Origin: Casuarina equisetifolia
Taxonomy: Eukaryota > Streptophyta > Magnoliopsida > Fagales > Casuarinaceae
DNA length: 64,000 bases
Assembly (NCBI GenBank): GCA_028551475.1
Contig: CM052358.1
Span: forward strand, 4,094,501-4,158,500
Direction: 5' to 3'
Part shown: positions 38,101 to 49,839 of the stretch, one piece after another
How positions within the stretch are numbered: position 1 is the stretch's first letter
How the letters are laid out: each line of letters begins with the position of its first letter
Program-made: the position numbers and the translations under genes
The notes under the pieces: generated by a model
What the model was told of the DNA's origin: nothing
Database searches by the model: none
The model's input: the letters and a program-made list of their open reading frames with translations, nothing else

Positions 38101-40779
38101 ACGAAACTAGAGTTAAACTAGACATTGTGGCCCTTCTTATGGAATCACCTTATTGTGATAGGGACTAACACTGGAACGTGCATCACTCTGAAGCTCCTCA
38201 GATAAGCTATATTTATCAGAGAGAATTGTTGTAAAAGAACTCTTAACAGTAGACTTTCCAAAATCTAAATGTCTTCGCTTTCTCCAACGCTGCCAGCTAA
38301 ATGGCCTGATACGCTTTTTCAAATGTGCCGAAACCTGATTTGAGCTTTCATGAAGTTCCTCATTCAAACGCACCTTTGTGTCATTGATAATAGTTCCAGT
38401 TAATGGCATAGATTCTTCAAAAAATGTCAATCGAGGGCGCTTGTCTCGATGAAGCTGACTAGATCCTCTTGAAGAAATTTCATCAGTGACACCCCCACAG
38501 CTTATGGAATTTGGAGGGTCATAAATACTAAATGAACTACTGAACTTCTGTATATCTAACACTGAGTTGACATTGTCAATGAGCAACCTCTTATTTTTGG
38601 ATCCTGAGAAGAAATTGTGATTATATCACCCTTTGTATGGACTTGTATCAATATTCAAAAGATTTCAACGCTATATATGAAAGAATCTATGGTGGAAACA
38701 ATAACCACAAAGCAAAAATAATTAATGAGAACAAGAAATGGAAAGATTCATGAGAGAGAGAGAAGGGGAGGAGGAGGGGTGCTGAATCAACGGAAAGATA
38801 ACAACAAGCCAGGTAAGAACCTTACCTGCAGTCAAAAATAGAACATGGAGCAGAACATCGAAGTGTCAAAGAAAGAAAACTTGCTTCAGATTCTATTCAC
38901 CATTTATTCAATTAGTATGTAAAAATTATGTTTCTCTTTGTGATTGACGTAAGAGATATAAATTCTAAAAGGTTGCTTTACAGTAATATTAGTGACTTAA
39001 AAGGAATTTCATTCCACGATAAGGCCTCCTGGAGACCATTTCATTATAAACAATTTTGCACAGTATTTTGTAAAGCTAGATGCACTTTCACCAATATAAG
39101 AGACAATACAGCATACACAGATACAAACTATGAATAGAATACTGATATATCATTATTTTTCCAAGGTGCTGCAAAGGGAATGTGGTGAAAGTGATAGAGC
39201 ATTACAGAAACTTCAACACTCAGAATCTCTGTATTACCAAACTGATCAGGTGAAGTATGTCGATGAGGAGACTCTAATGTCTGTTTCAGCGGCTTGATGC
39301 ATAAATTACTTATGGGAGGACCTGCCACTTGATGGTGCTTTGTATGAGGAAGTGGTAAAAACATCGATGCATGCTTTAGAAGATAAACCATGACATCATC
39401 CCCAACCTATATACGAGAAATGTTCAGTCCATTTCAGTGATTACAATACCAGAAAACAAAAGCATATTGATGTAGCTCAAAAAACTAACAGACAAGAACT
39501 CAGGAACACATACCCTTTGTAAGAGAAGAGACCAAGCTGAAGAAGATAGAAGTTCCACAGTGGGGCTTGAGTGATTACTCTATTACAATATCTTTCAATA
39601 AGTAAAACGGTGGTTAAAAATTGTTGTTGAAAAATAAAAACTGGTTTGTACGCATAACGTTTGCATACACAAGAATTTGGACAATTCAAATTAAAAAAAA
39701 TGGCTCAAAACAGCCTTACATTTGTGACAGATAAGCATGTTGATTTTAACAACTCATATATTTGAGAACATCTGATCCAACGCAATATAAAGCTTCAGAT
39801 ATTCTTTGGCTTTCAAATAGTATTTACTTCTAAATCCTGTAATCAGCAAATGGCTCCCAAGTACTCCTACATCCATATCAGCCCCAAAATTGATGGGAGA
39901 ATGAATGCGATAAATTACAACAAGGACACATGCATAAGGCCTCATACTAATCATCGGACGATATGCATACTTTATCAACAAGGCTTTCTACAAGCTTTAC
40001 TTGGGGTGCGGATACTCAAGTACTTGGATTTGAATCGGAAACTCCTATCTAAAAGGGATCATGCGTACAACAAGGCACAAAGTATAGATATGTAGAACAA
40101 AAGGTACTACAAATAGAAAAATATAAAAGCAGGATCCACATATTCCAAATCTGTGAAAGTTGTACCGAGGAAAGTGGAGTTATTTTGGTAATGTATGAGG
40201 AAAGGCCTTGATATTCACATTAAAAACCATTTCCTATACCATACTGATGTTGGTGGAGAATACTGATAGCAGTAGAGTGAACGCGAAAGTAACAAACGCT
40301 TGCCTTGTCGTAACCGTTGCATAGTACATTAGAAGACAGAGGTTGCTCGTACATTATCATTTCTATAGTCCTCCAAAGAATCTGAAAAACAAAAGTAGTC
40401 ATTTACCAAACGGATGCGCCGAACGACTAATATTTGCAGTTTACATTTTCACGTATAAGGATACGGCGCGGACCTGAGCTTGGGACCAGCGAGATCGAGG
40501 ATCGAAATTCAATAGCGACGGCGCATCATCGGACACGACAACGTAGCAGCTATTCAAGAGCCTGCGATAGTCGGAGGGATCGTCGTGCCTCACCAGAAAC
40601 GACATCGCTTCCGCGGCGCCGCCGATGCAGCCAAGGCAACGCGAGCCTTTGCAGTACCGGCACTCGGCCGCGGAGGGCGGAGGAGGAGGAAGCAGTGCCG
40701 CAATAGCACTAGCCAGCGAACGAGCTCGCCGTCCGAATAAGCGCCAGAGGACCTCCGGGACCCAATGTTTGCGGACCAT
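32131..40779 (-). CDS. TERT: Telomerase reverse transcriptase, twelve exons, frame break in exon 9
   Basis: Catalytic subunit of telomerase. Exons in order are 40474-40779, 40304-40381, 39514-39579, 39238-39406, 38149-38603, 37655-37787, 37256-37400, 36484-36622, 34925-36158, 33738-34303, 32654-32926 and 32131-32401. All phases agree except inside exon 9, which has one base too many. The N-terminus VPEVLWRLFGRRARSL matches plant TERT. Exon 9 holds the TRBD, the T motif NFYVTE and motif A (SDVVKAFDSID, about residue 833). Exon 10 holds motif B (GIPQGSILSSLL), motif C (LLRFIDDFLLIST, Asp pair about 1015) and motif E (FLRWSGLLIN). Ignoring the extra base, about 1277 residues, against 1123 in Arabidopsis, which also has twelve exons. 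As given, translation would stop near residue 561, before the RT motifs. It may be an assembly error or a damaged allele. Confidence 0.93.
33090..33120. repeat. (AAAT)n/(AAAAT)n microsatellite in TERT intron 10
   Basis: An AAAT run turns into an AAAAT run in the intron between TERT exons 10 and 11. Confidence 0.85.
36160..37955. repeat. TERT block duplicated at 21256-23075
   Basis: Introns 5 (part), 6, 7 and 8 with exons 6, 7 and 8 of TERT. The partner lies about 15 kb to the left in the same orientation. The right edge is near the shared TTTCAGGACTCAG, after which the two sequences part. Confidence 0.85.
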
Positions 40780-42703
40780 TTTCTCCAGAAGGTCACGGAA
40801 GAGTGGTAGTGGCAGACCACTTGGACGGTTTTCAGAGGGTGGGAAATGTCGTCAAGCGGAATTCAAACGGTTCGCTTTGGGATTGGAAGGGCTTCATCTC
40901 GCGCCTCAAGACACTCAAGGAACGTACTTAATTACCCTCTCCTTACTGCTGACTTGAATTTAAATAGTATCAAAGTTAATCCATAATCTGATCTCGTCTT
41001 TCTTTGCTCGTTGATTTAAGTGGAAAAAATATCACGACTCATGAGCGGAACTCTATTTTAAAAAAACAAAAAAAAAAAAGAAGAATACGAATCCTAACGA
41101 TATAAGTGTCCCTTTCCTCAAGTCGGCGTCATTTAAAGATTAGTATAACTCATAGGAAATGTCTCCCCCTTAGCAGCTGTTTCCGGTGAGATTGTATGGG
41201 AAGCGCCATGGACGACTTGGTAGGAGACTAAAATACTTTCTCGGGCATGAAGATCAAAAAAGGGTCCGGAGGGAGTATATTCTCACATATTTCTCGGGTC
41301 TGAAAATCACAAAAGGGTCCGCGGGCACAAAAGAGTTCTATAAGGCATCAGTTTAGAACAACTCAAGTCAAAAATACACAGCAGTAGACACTAAAGAATT
41401 CAAGGGCCTCTTGACGCCTTGTTATTACCTCCCTGAAAACATCATCCAGCAGCAAAATCGCGATTAGAATACAAAAGAACCTCACAGATAATGTTCCCCA
41501 GAACATTGTCGTCGCAGCTTGATCCTGATAACTACCGAAACAAAAAAACCATTATGTAAATCAGTTCCTCACAGGCGGGGAGGCAACCACAAACAGCCCG
41601 GCTGTTTGCACGTCCATTACTTCAAAACATTTTCCACAGCTGACAACAACTATCAAACACATCCAACCCTGAATAGCGTCTTTATGACTTTATTGATTTC
41701 ATTGAAAATGCAGTACGAAAAATAGTATAGGATGCTCTCGCCCTCCCTGCTCTGGTCCCCTCCAGCAAGCAAATCTGCATTTGACACCATTTACCGGTTC
41801 AGATAACAGTTAGTGAACTTTTCATGTCATTTCCGCACCCTCGCCACAGAGAGGATTCAAGAAAATGGCAAGTCATCAAGGAATCACAGACAGATGACAA
41901 ACAACTCACCTACAACCATGTTATCAAATAAGGACAAGAAGGATTAAGCCACCAAATAACTAACAGTTTGTACGACTTAAGATGACCATTAAACCTGAAA
42001 CGCACATCTCCAACACTCAAAACAGATTAAACCCAACACCTCATTATTGAAAGGTTGATAAATACAGCTAGGGCACATAAGCTCGTAAAGTCATTTCTGG
42101 GTCCACCTGAGCAACTAGCAACTAACATCAGACAGAAAAAGCATACAAAAATACCAGTGCGGGAAAAGCTCTTGTATTAGCTCACAACACAGAATGACCA
42201 TACCTCTCAACCAACTGGAGTGTCACACTAGCAACAGAAACGAACTCAGGTATTGACGGGGCACATTGTTTCTCCCTGAAATAAGATACCCTGCAACATG
42301 ATTAGAGGTTCAATCAATTAAGACTCTTTGCTATCAATAAGGCCAATACCTCATAGGTGCATGATGCATATTAAAAATGCAATAGAACAGCATTAGCGTG
42401 TAATACAAAGATGTAGGAGACTCTTCAGAGTGTGTGCAAACAGTCCATCATATCTATTGTTCATCTTCTGCCCTCAAATTTGGCCAGTCATTCTTAGCAC
42501 CACAGACGTGTGCAGTAAATTTGACTATATAAAAATTGCTTTTAATTATTAGTTTCAGCTCTTGTTGGACATAGAATCATATAGTGCAAAGGGCAATATC
42601 TATTTAACCAACAGATCAATCCCTAATGGACCAGACTACAAATGGAAAGAAGAAGCCAATTTCTGACTTGTTTACTTACTCTAGATTATACAACAGCAAC
42701 CCT
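40780..42703. other. TERT promoter and makorin 3' flank
   Basis: The first 250 bases or so upstream of the TERT start are GC-richer, as is TERT exon 1. No telo-box was seen there. Two near-identical stretches, about 41232-41272 and 41291-41330 (CTTTCTCGGG, then AAAGGGTCCG), form a short direct duplication. Parts near 42240-42290 could be makorin 3' untranslated sequence. No separate gene is recognised. Confidence 0.4.
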
Positions 42704-42916
42704 TCACCTTATATGCATGTTAGCGAGAAAATCTGACAACCTGCCAAACCCAAAACTCAGTGAGGAGAGCAGACTAACAGAAAGGAAATGAATGGACAAC
42801 TGGGATGATAATAAGCGGTGCAGAAACCTGATATTTTTAGCTATCACAGTTAGTCCATCTTCAGCCCCAAGATGACGTAGAGCTACCTCCTCCAGACTGC
42901 CATCTCGATATGCATG
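42704..42916 (-). CDS. MKRN: Alternative two-exon end of makorin (short conserved tail)
   Basis: Exons 42828-42916 and 42704-42740 code [20 protein letters not shown], then the rest of the first exon, [12 protein letters not shown] and a stop. The start resembles the HAYPDG segment that follows the last finger in animal makorins. This suggests it is the ancestral ending. Donor ATCAG|GTTTCT and acceptor TTTGGCAG fit. Confidence 0.75.
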   Translation of the reverse strand, partial: HAYRDGSLEEVALRHLGAEDGLTVIAKNIRFLHRLLSSQLSIHFLSVSLLSSLSFGFGRLSDFLANMHIR

Positions 42917-45900
42917 CTGCAAAAATAGAACATCAATGCAGAGGAACCTAAAGGCTCTGACATCATCACACTGCATGCAACAACAGTGTAGATGAAATAA
43001 AAGAAGCACACATCATTGGTTACAAGATAAAAAGGAACACCATCCCTTAAAAAATTAACCATGCAACGCCAATGATGAGTTCATATGTAATATAACATGC
43101 TATCACAATCATGACCAAGACAAGCCCCATGCATTGGCCAATACTCACGAATAGAGCACTTCATACACCCCAGTCGACAGAACCCCTTTCTGAAATTTGT
43201 CCAAGTTCTAAAGAAGTGCAACCAGCTGTGTAACCCACTTCCACATAAAGAAACGAAATTTAACAGATGGAAGGAATCTTATCACGTGCCATGATGGGAC
43301 AACCCTCACCAGCAATGACTCTTACATAAGTTCAAACATCAAGCTTTAAGGAGCATAAACTCACCAATAGAAAAGGCGTAAATGGAAAACCTTGGAAAAC
43401 AATGTGACACGTCACAGTACAACAAAGTTCTTTGCAGACACTCTATCCAAGGGAACTAGGCCCTATTATCCACAATCACTAAATTTAGGGCTTTCCCCTG
43501 GATCATGCCAGTAATCATCCAAAAAGAAACAATCTAACCTTAGCGGGGAACCTAATACAAACACAATAACAGTATTCTGCCAGAAACAAACTGCAGTAAA
43601 TAGAACTCAATACGAGAAGAACAACATGATTACAAATGGCCAAGTCTAGTAGCTCATGGGCTATAAAACTCCTCCTCATCACTTGATGAGTCACATGTAT
43701 CAGAACCCACAGCCATTAATAAAAGAGCCATCTCCAAAGATGTTAATTCTTCCTCAAACAAATCTTCAGCATTAAAATTCTCCAACCCTCCTAAGGGCTC
43801 GAACACATCATATGAGTCATCGAACACATCAAATGAGTCATCCAAGGCCACAAAATTGTTTCTGTGAGGACGGGGCCTTCGTGGAGGTGGCCTGTGATGT
43901 TCCCATGTGTATGAGCCTGGCTTGATTGTATGCTGGAACACAACAAAATTCTACCCATTAAAGGAGTTAAAAAGCTAACCCCCTCCTAGATGAAAGTAAA
44001 TGATAAATAAAAGGTCCAAAACTCTGAGAACAGCATCCAAAAGATGCCATTCTAACATAAACTGTGGGAACATGACTGTCTGATGAATAAGGGAACCACG
44101 CAGTTGTGCCCCAGCTACACTTGCAAGTAAAGCAACAAGAAAATGAAAAAAACTGCAAAAACTCTCAATGACCAAACACAAAAAAAAAGAGGGAAAATGT
44201 GCTTTGTGGATGGGGAGAGAAAGCATGAAAATGACACAAAAACACTGCCACACTATTTTAACATAACTGTTAAAATAGTACTTGCACTAAGGGAAGAGAT
44301 CTTCTATTTCAGTTCTCAGCACAGATATGAGACAACTGAAAGGCCCATCAAATGAAGTCATACAGGGCATTCAAGCATTTCAAGAAGACACTTCGATCTG
44401 GAAGGTGAAAGAAGCAGTAATTTTTTTTCCCCCTAATTTGGTGCTTAAGTTTTTGTACAAAGCCAACAAAGGAGCATGTTCTAATAATCCACCATGGAAA
44501 GCTCGGCTGAAAGAAAAAAACAGTCACGCCACTAGTGGAATCTGGGCACATTGGTGCTTCAGGGGATGAGAAGGATATAAATATTGCAAAATCATAGGCG
44601 GAGTTGGCACCACAGGTGCCAGTAGTTTCATGTATTGGTTCTCAGATTGCAGAGGTGGAGCAATGGAGCAATTAATGACACGCCTAAATCACATGCAACA
44701 TAGCACTGAGGAATAGCACCATAATAATCAAATTGTGTACATAGATACAGTTATCAGGATACAGATCTTTGTTATGATTTTGCAAGCTAAAGTAAAACCT
44801 AATCACAAAATTATGAAGAAAGCAAAAATGACTCATATGAGTCATTAAAAAGCATGCTAAGTCACCCAAAAAAAGGGGTCATAATCAAACAGGAGAATGT
44901 GGTGCACCACATATGCCGGAGTGGGGAGTGATTTGAGCAGGCTTGTATAGAGTTCCATCAATGGCTTTAATGGGATTTAGAAAGTTATAACAGCTTGATG
45001 CTAGTCTTTCTGTTCCTTCTAAGAAAGGAATAAAATACCTTGTGCTTCCCAAAGTATAGTGACTTTAATTGACATTCTAGAGTTTTAAGGAAAAGAAATA
45101 GAAGGACTACCAGGTCACTCAACCAAGCAACTGGTTTTGCGTCTGACTACACTAATTGGATTGTTAAAATATCCTCATCCAATGCCAATAAAAAGAGATG
45201 GAAAGAACCAAATCATCAACTGAGAAAATGAAAGAACAACAATGACAGAAAACCTCCACATCTTAACTGTCAAACCACCAGAAGATCAGGAAAAGAATAC
45301 TCATATCCATGAGATAGAACCTTTGCGAAAAACAAAATATATAAAAACACCTGGGCACCATAGGAAACCTATAATAACATATTGCGGCATATAAAAAAGA
45401 AACTTTTTAAAGTGAAAAATGCAGAAACTAAGTTTTAATTAATAGTCATATTACCTTGTAAAAGCAACTAGTCCCAAATGGGCAGTTTCCATTCCCGAAG
45501 TCAAAGTGCTTGCAATCAATTGACCTGCGAGAAGAAATTATTAGTTACAAAAGCAACAGTAATGCATGTTTACAAAACTTGGTTCTTAGTTATCTAACTC
45601 GAGTTTATCAGTTTATTGAACTCACTAGTAACAGCCTTCAAGAAAACCTAACGAAACAGTAACCAGAAATGGCCAGTTCTCAAAGAATTTCCGATAGATT
45701 TTCCCAACTAAAGGATATATGAGCAGCAGATGGCACTGTCTTGATAGTATAACATGGAATTTACAACTCTTTCTTAGAAAAAGAAAAAAAATAGACATAA
45801 TGAACTTGCATTTCCAAACAGTACTTTGAGGTAAAAAAACAAATATGGAAACGAAAAACCAGCAATTGGATCACATGTAACATAAAGACCCCAACAAAGG

Positions 45901-48404
45901 TTAAGAAATTACTTGAGCTTAGTCTTGTAGCTGTCAATAATTTCCTGCTTCTCTTCCTTTGAAGTATACCAAATGACGCTTGGAATAACATAGTGAGATA
46001 ACTTGCGACAAATTGGGCAGGCCCTCAAAGCATTATTAACATCCATCCCAGAGGTTGGAGAACTACTACGCCAATTCCTGATACAAGATATGCAGAAAGG
46101 ATGATCACATTCAGAAAGCAACCCAAACTTCCGTTCTGCTGCTGTGGACTTTGAGAGAACACGTTCCAGGCAAACACTACATTCTATTTCCTGACTATGT
46201 TTTAATGCCTCCAAGTGCTTTTGCTTTTTCTCACATGTCTTCAAATGCTCCTGTCTTTCCTCAGGTCTGAAAGGATGCAAGCACTGTTTTCCACAAGTAG
46301 GACATAAGTCACCATGAATATGAGGACACTTTTCACCACGGGGACAATTACCAGCAGCAGCAAATGAACAGATAGAACGGTCAGGTGGTCTATTACTGCT
46401 AGGCTCCCCAGCATCCTCATCATCAAGGGGATCGCATTGACCAAACTCTTGATTCCAGGCAGGTTTAGCAGCAGGAATTGAAGGTCTACTAGAAGTAGAT
46501 AACTCCACTGGAGCACCTAGATGTGAATTAACCCCACCCAATGCCCAAACTTGTGTTCTAGTCAGATGACCATCAGGAATAGCATCTGAAACTGAGGACT
46601 GGTGTGCATTTGTTGATGAAGATGATGCAGAAGAATGGTCTCGAGAAGCGTTAACATGTTCATATCTGCAACGACTACCATATGCACAAATTCCTTTCTG
46701 GTAATAGGTGCAAACCTGCATCAAGAAACCACCAAGAAGCCTTAATGAAACAAGCAAAAATTGAAAATTAAACACAGAGCTTAAAAACTTACATTATTTG
46801 GGGAGGCATTCCAATCATGAGCAAACTCACAATGCTCCCCTTTCAAACATGCCCCGTGAGAAAAGAACTTGCAGAGAACCCTGGAGGAGTGAGAAAATAA
46901 AAGATTATACGAAGTGCAAGTCATCTTTAACCCAGAAAAAATAAATAAATAACACAGAGGAAAGGAAGCATTATGTCAGGTGGTCACTTTCTAGGAAGTT
47001 CTAGCATCTGCCACGTAGAAGGAAGTTAATAAATTCATATTCAGATGAAGGATTTTCTTTTTGAAAGAGAAAGATCCTAAAGGAAAATCCAGTGGAGTTC
47101 AAGGAAGCGTCATACAACATGGTTGCTGTCATGCAAAAGCTATAGTATCTCCATCGCACTTATTTTTAAACTCAGATTCAGTAGTAGCATTTTCTTTTTG
47201 ACCAATAGAACAAATAAAACACAATCCAGTTCAACTCAATTCCAAGTGGTAACTTCAAGTTTCATACACACTAAGAACAAAACCAAATCAAATCCATCAT
47301 CTCATCAGCTAGACGATCTCACCAAATTTACCATAGGTTCTGCTCATTATATATATGTTATCATCCTATTTACCAAGAAAAGAAGATATGCCACCAGTTG
47401 TCGGAGTTTCAATCTCGTAAGAAATTCAGATCAAGTGCAGCAACAAACATCAGGGGATAATATAACATTGCCAAACCCAGAACTATGTACATGTTCTCAA
47501 GACCTACTCAAGAGAATTTCCAGGATAAATATGTCCCAGAATATTGGAGCTTCAAATCTAATAGAATCCACATCAAGTAATTGTAAAGGTACTGAGTAAC
47601 AGATACAACGTTGTTGGGCGCGAAATCATAGGCATGTAATCACTTGGATATAGACAAACTTCCCAGGTGTTTATCTACCAAGCACAAGCTGAATGCTCTT
47701 GCATCCATAATTGCATCATCTGGGAATGTCAATGCAACTGACCACACAGATTTTATAGGTCTAGGCGATCTGGATCCTTATTCAACACAGAATATCAACT
47801 CATTCTCAAGATGAGAACATATACGTAGATGTCTATCTCCCAGAAACTATTTTTTTATTTGCAACCAAAATATAACTCTAAAAACTGTTATACCAACAAT
47901 CTACTTCTTAAAAGCCTTTAATAATTCCAAACAAAGGTAACCATTCAACATTCAGAGGAAGAAAGAAAGAAAGAAGAACAAAAGAATAGTTTTAGTAATT
48001 AAAAATTCTTTGGCAAACAAAATTTTTATTTTGATGTACGACTACTTTAACAAATCCGACACATGCAAGAACTTATGCGAGAATCAACTCCTACACAAGA
48101 TTAGTTGTCCAAAGCCAGAAAAGAAATATATATTTTCAGAACCTACTTTTTCCTTGCAACCAAACAAAAACTCACCAACTTTCATATCCATAACCTGCTT
48201 CCTCAACATTTAACCAACGAAACTAATACACAATCACCGAAAATTTAATCGGAGAACAATCAGTTCCATATTAGGCCACAAATCATTCTACAAAGCGCAA
48301 CGGAAACGTAGAAAAAAAATTCGATAATCAAGGCTAAACGTAGAACAATAGCCAACTAAATGAAAATGATAAAAACTGCAATAAAATTATTACCTCTTGG
48401 ACAT
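42704..48404 (-). CDS. MKRN: Makorin-type RING E3 ubiquitin ligase, alternative last exons
   Basis: Putative RNA-binding E3 ubiquitin ligase. Common exons are 48394-48404, 46793-46880, 45913-46715 and 45455-45524. Two CCCH fingers come first ([20 protein letters not shown] and [20 protein letters not shown]). Next are a third finger and the makorin Cys-His region ([12 protein letters not shown]), a C3HC4 RING at about residues 212-269 (CSVCLE ... CPICRK), and a final CCCH finger begun in exon 4 (CKHFDFG ... CFYK). The protein can end with exons 42828-42916 plus 42704-42740 ([17 protein letters not shown]..., 365 residues in all). It can also end with exon 43654-43932 ([13 protein letters not shown]..., 416 residues). 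Both choices are in phase. Exon 1 codes only MSK and part of an Arg. No damage is seen. Confidence 0.9.
43654..43932 (-). CDS. MKRN: Alternative terminal exon of makorin (long acidic tail)
   Basis: An open frame from a good acceptor (GTGTTCCAG) to a stop at 43654-43656. It codes [20 protein letters not shown] followed by an acidic tail with [14 protein letters not shown] and ending [11 protein letters not shown]. It joins exon 4 in phase 0 and supplies the His of the last CCCH finger. Other plant makorins, as I remember them, have a similar [14 protein letters not shown] tail. Confidence 0.8.
   Translation of the reverse strand, partial: HTIKPGSYTWEHHRPPPRRPRPHRNNFVALDDSFDVFDDSYDVFEPLGGLENFNAEDLFEEELTSLEMALLLMAVGSDTCDSSSDEEEFYSP
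44470..44640. repeat. Dispersed repeat in a makorin intron
   Basis: Third copy of the repeat at 18785-18965 and 29520-29690, in the intron between makorin exon 4 and the long terminal exon. Shared segments include GGAGCATGTTCTAATAA and GGTGCTTCAGGGGATG. Confidence 0.5.
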
Positions 48405-48448
48405 GGCGATAGTCAATAAAGCAACGGCTGGTTGAGAATCGAAAACTG

Positions 48449-48457
48449 AAACCCTAA
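48449..48457 (+). promoter_or_regulatory. Telo-box in the makorin leader
   Basis: AAACCCTAA, about 45 bases upstream of the makorin start codon and on the opposite strand. Possible regulatory site; inference only. Confidence 0.35.
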
Positions 48458-48930
48458 ACCTCGAGATCGATTTTATGCAACAAGGAAGCTGAAGAAGGAG
48501 AAGACCAGCGAAAATCTAGGGGCAACTCAGCGTGCCTCACGGTGAAAGATGAGTGGAGGGTTCTGGCACCTAATTACGGGAGTGTCCCCATGTAGGAAAA
48601 CTGTGGTAGTTAAAGGCCGGGCAATTGTAAAATTATTCTGAAGTACGGGGTCAAGGAAGTTTCCCTGACTAACTTGTTTAGGTGGTTAGAATTTTTGAGT
48701 TATTTTATTGGCCAACAAGAAATTACATAAAAAAAACTCCACATGCAAATCACACTTTCTTGCACAATTTATTACAATTAATTTGTAATATTTCGATAGG
48801 ACCCTTAATTACATAAATGATGTGGAAAAAATTTATATTTTGCACGTAAAGTATCCATTACAATAATATTTTATTGTAAGAAAAGAGTGTTTTATCAAAC
48901 AAGCTTGTCCATGCCACTTCTCTGCCACAG
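48458..48930. other. Divergent promoter region between makorin and the PsbP-domain gene
   Basis: The two genes are transcribed away from each other. The middle is AT-rich (48660-48900). No gene is seen. Confidence 0.5.
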
Positions 48931-48934
48931 GATT

Positions 48935-48952
48935 GGATAAGGGAGATTATCC
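48935..48952. promoter_or_regulatory. Palindromic GATA/I-box pair upstream of the PsbP-domain gene
   Basis: GGATAA, six bases, TTATCC: two GATA-type motifs facing each other about 60 bases before the start codon. I-boxes (GATAAG) are common in light-responsive photosynthesis genes, which fits the product. Confidence 0.45.
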
Positions 48953-49010
48953 AAATTGCAGTGGAGATAACAGAGAAATACACGCAGCCACTACCCTTCC
49001 TTCCATCTCC

Positions 49011-49839
49011 ATGGCCACCATATTCTCACCCTCCGCCGTCTTCGCCTCCTCCTCCTCCGCCACCAACTCTGCTCCGACAAAACCGCCTCAAACACCAGCT
49101 TTAAACAAACCCCACCTCCCTATCCCACCCACCAAAACCCCCCTGCCGACCTTACTGACTACTGCTCTGACCGCCACAGCGCTTGCTGGCACTGTCCTCA
49201 CCGCTCCTCCTCCTTCGCTTGCCGACTCTCCACCCACAACCTACCGCCTTTACTACGGCACCGCCGCTAGTGCGGCCAACTATGGAGGCTACGGGGGCAA
49301 CTCCAGCAAGCGAGACTCGGCCGAGTACGTCTACGACGTGCCGGAAGGCTGGAAAGAGCGGTTGGTGTCCAAGGTTGAGAAGGGAACCAACGGCACAGAC
49401 AGTGAATTCTACAACCCAAAGAAGAGGTCGCGTCAGTTCATCAGTTACACTGAAAACCATTACCTTGATACCACATTGGATCTAATCGTTTCCATATTCT
49501 GACAGGTCAGAGCGAGAGTACCTCACTTTTCTTTCTGGGTTCCGTCAGCTGGCGCCCAAGGACGTGGTCTTGAACAACCTGGCGCTGTCGGACGTGGACT
49601 TGCAGGACCTGATATCAAGCGCCGACAAGGTGACATCCGAGGAGAGGACGAACGAGGGTGGACAGGTTTATTATGTGTACGAGGTTGATGGAGTTGGTGC
49701 TCATAGTCTGATCTCCGTCACCTGTGCCAACAACAAGCTCTATGCGCATTTTGTTAATGCTCCGACACCGGAGTGGAATAGGGACCGGGACATGTTGAGG
49801 CATGTTCATGAGTCATTCAAGACAGTTGGGTCATACTAG
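49011..49839 (+). CDS. PPD4: PsbP-domain thylakoid lumen protein, PPD4-like, two exons
   Basis: Likely homolog of Arabidopsis PsbP-domain protein 4, a lumen protein related to the oxygen-evolving-complex subunit PsbP. Exons are 49011-49426 and 49506-49839, with a 79-base intron. The join makes NPKKRSEREYLTFLSGFRQL, as expected for the family. Total 249 residues. The first 80 or so residues form a two-part transit peptide: a Ser/Thr/Pro-rich stroma-targeting part, then a hydrophobic lumen-targeting part ending SLADS. No twin Arg is seen, so Sec-type import is likelier. The mature part starts YRLYYGTAASAANYGGYGG and ends WNRDRDMLRHVHESFKTVGS. The donor GTCGCG is poor but keeps the frame. An in-frame ATG at 48933 is less likely, since MATIF starts a typical transit peptide. 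Confidence 0.9.
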
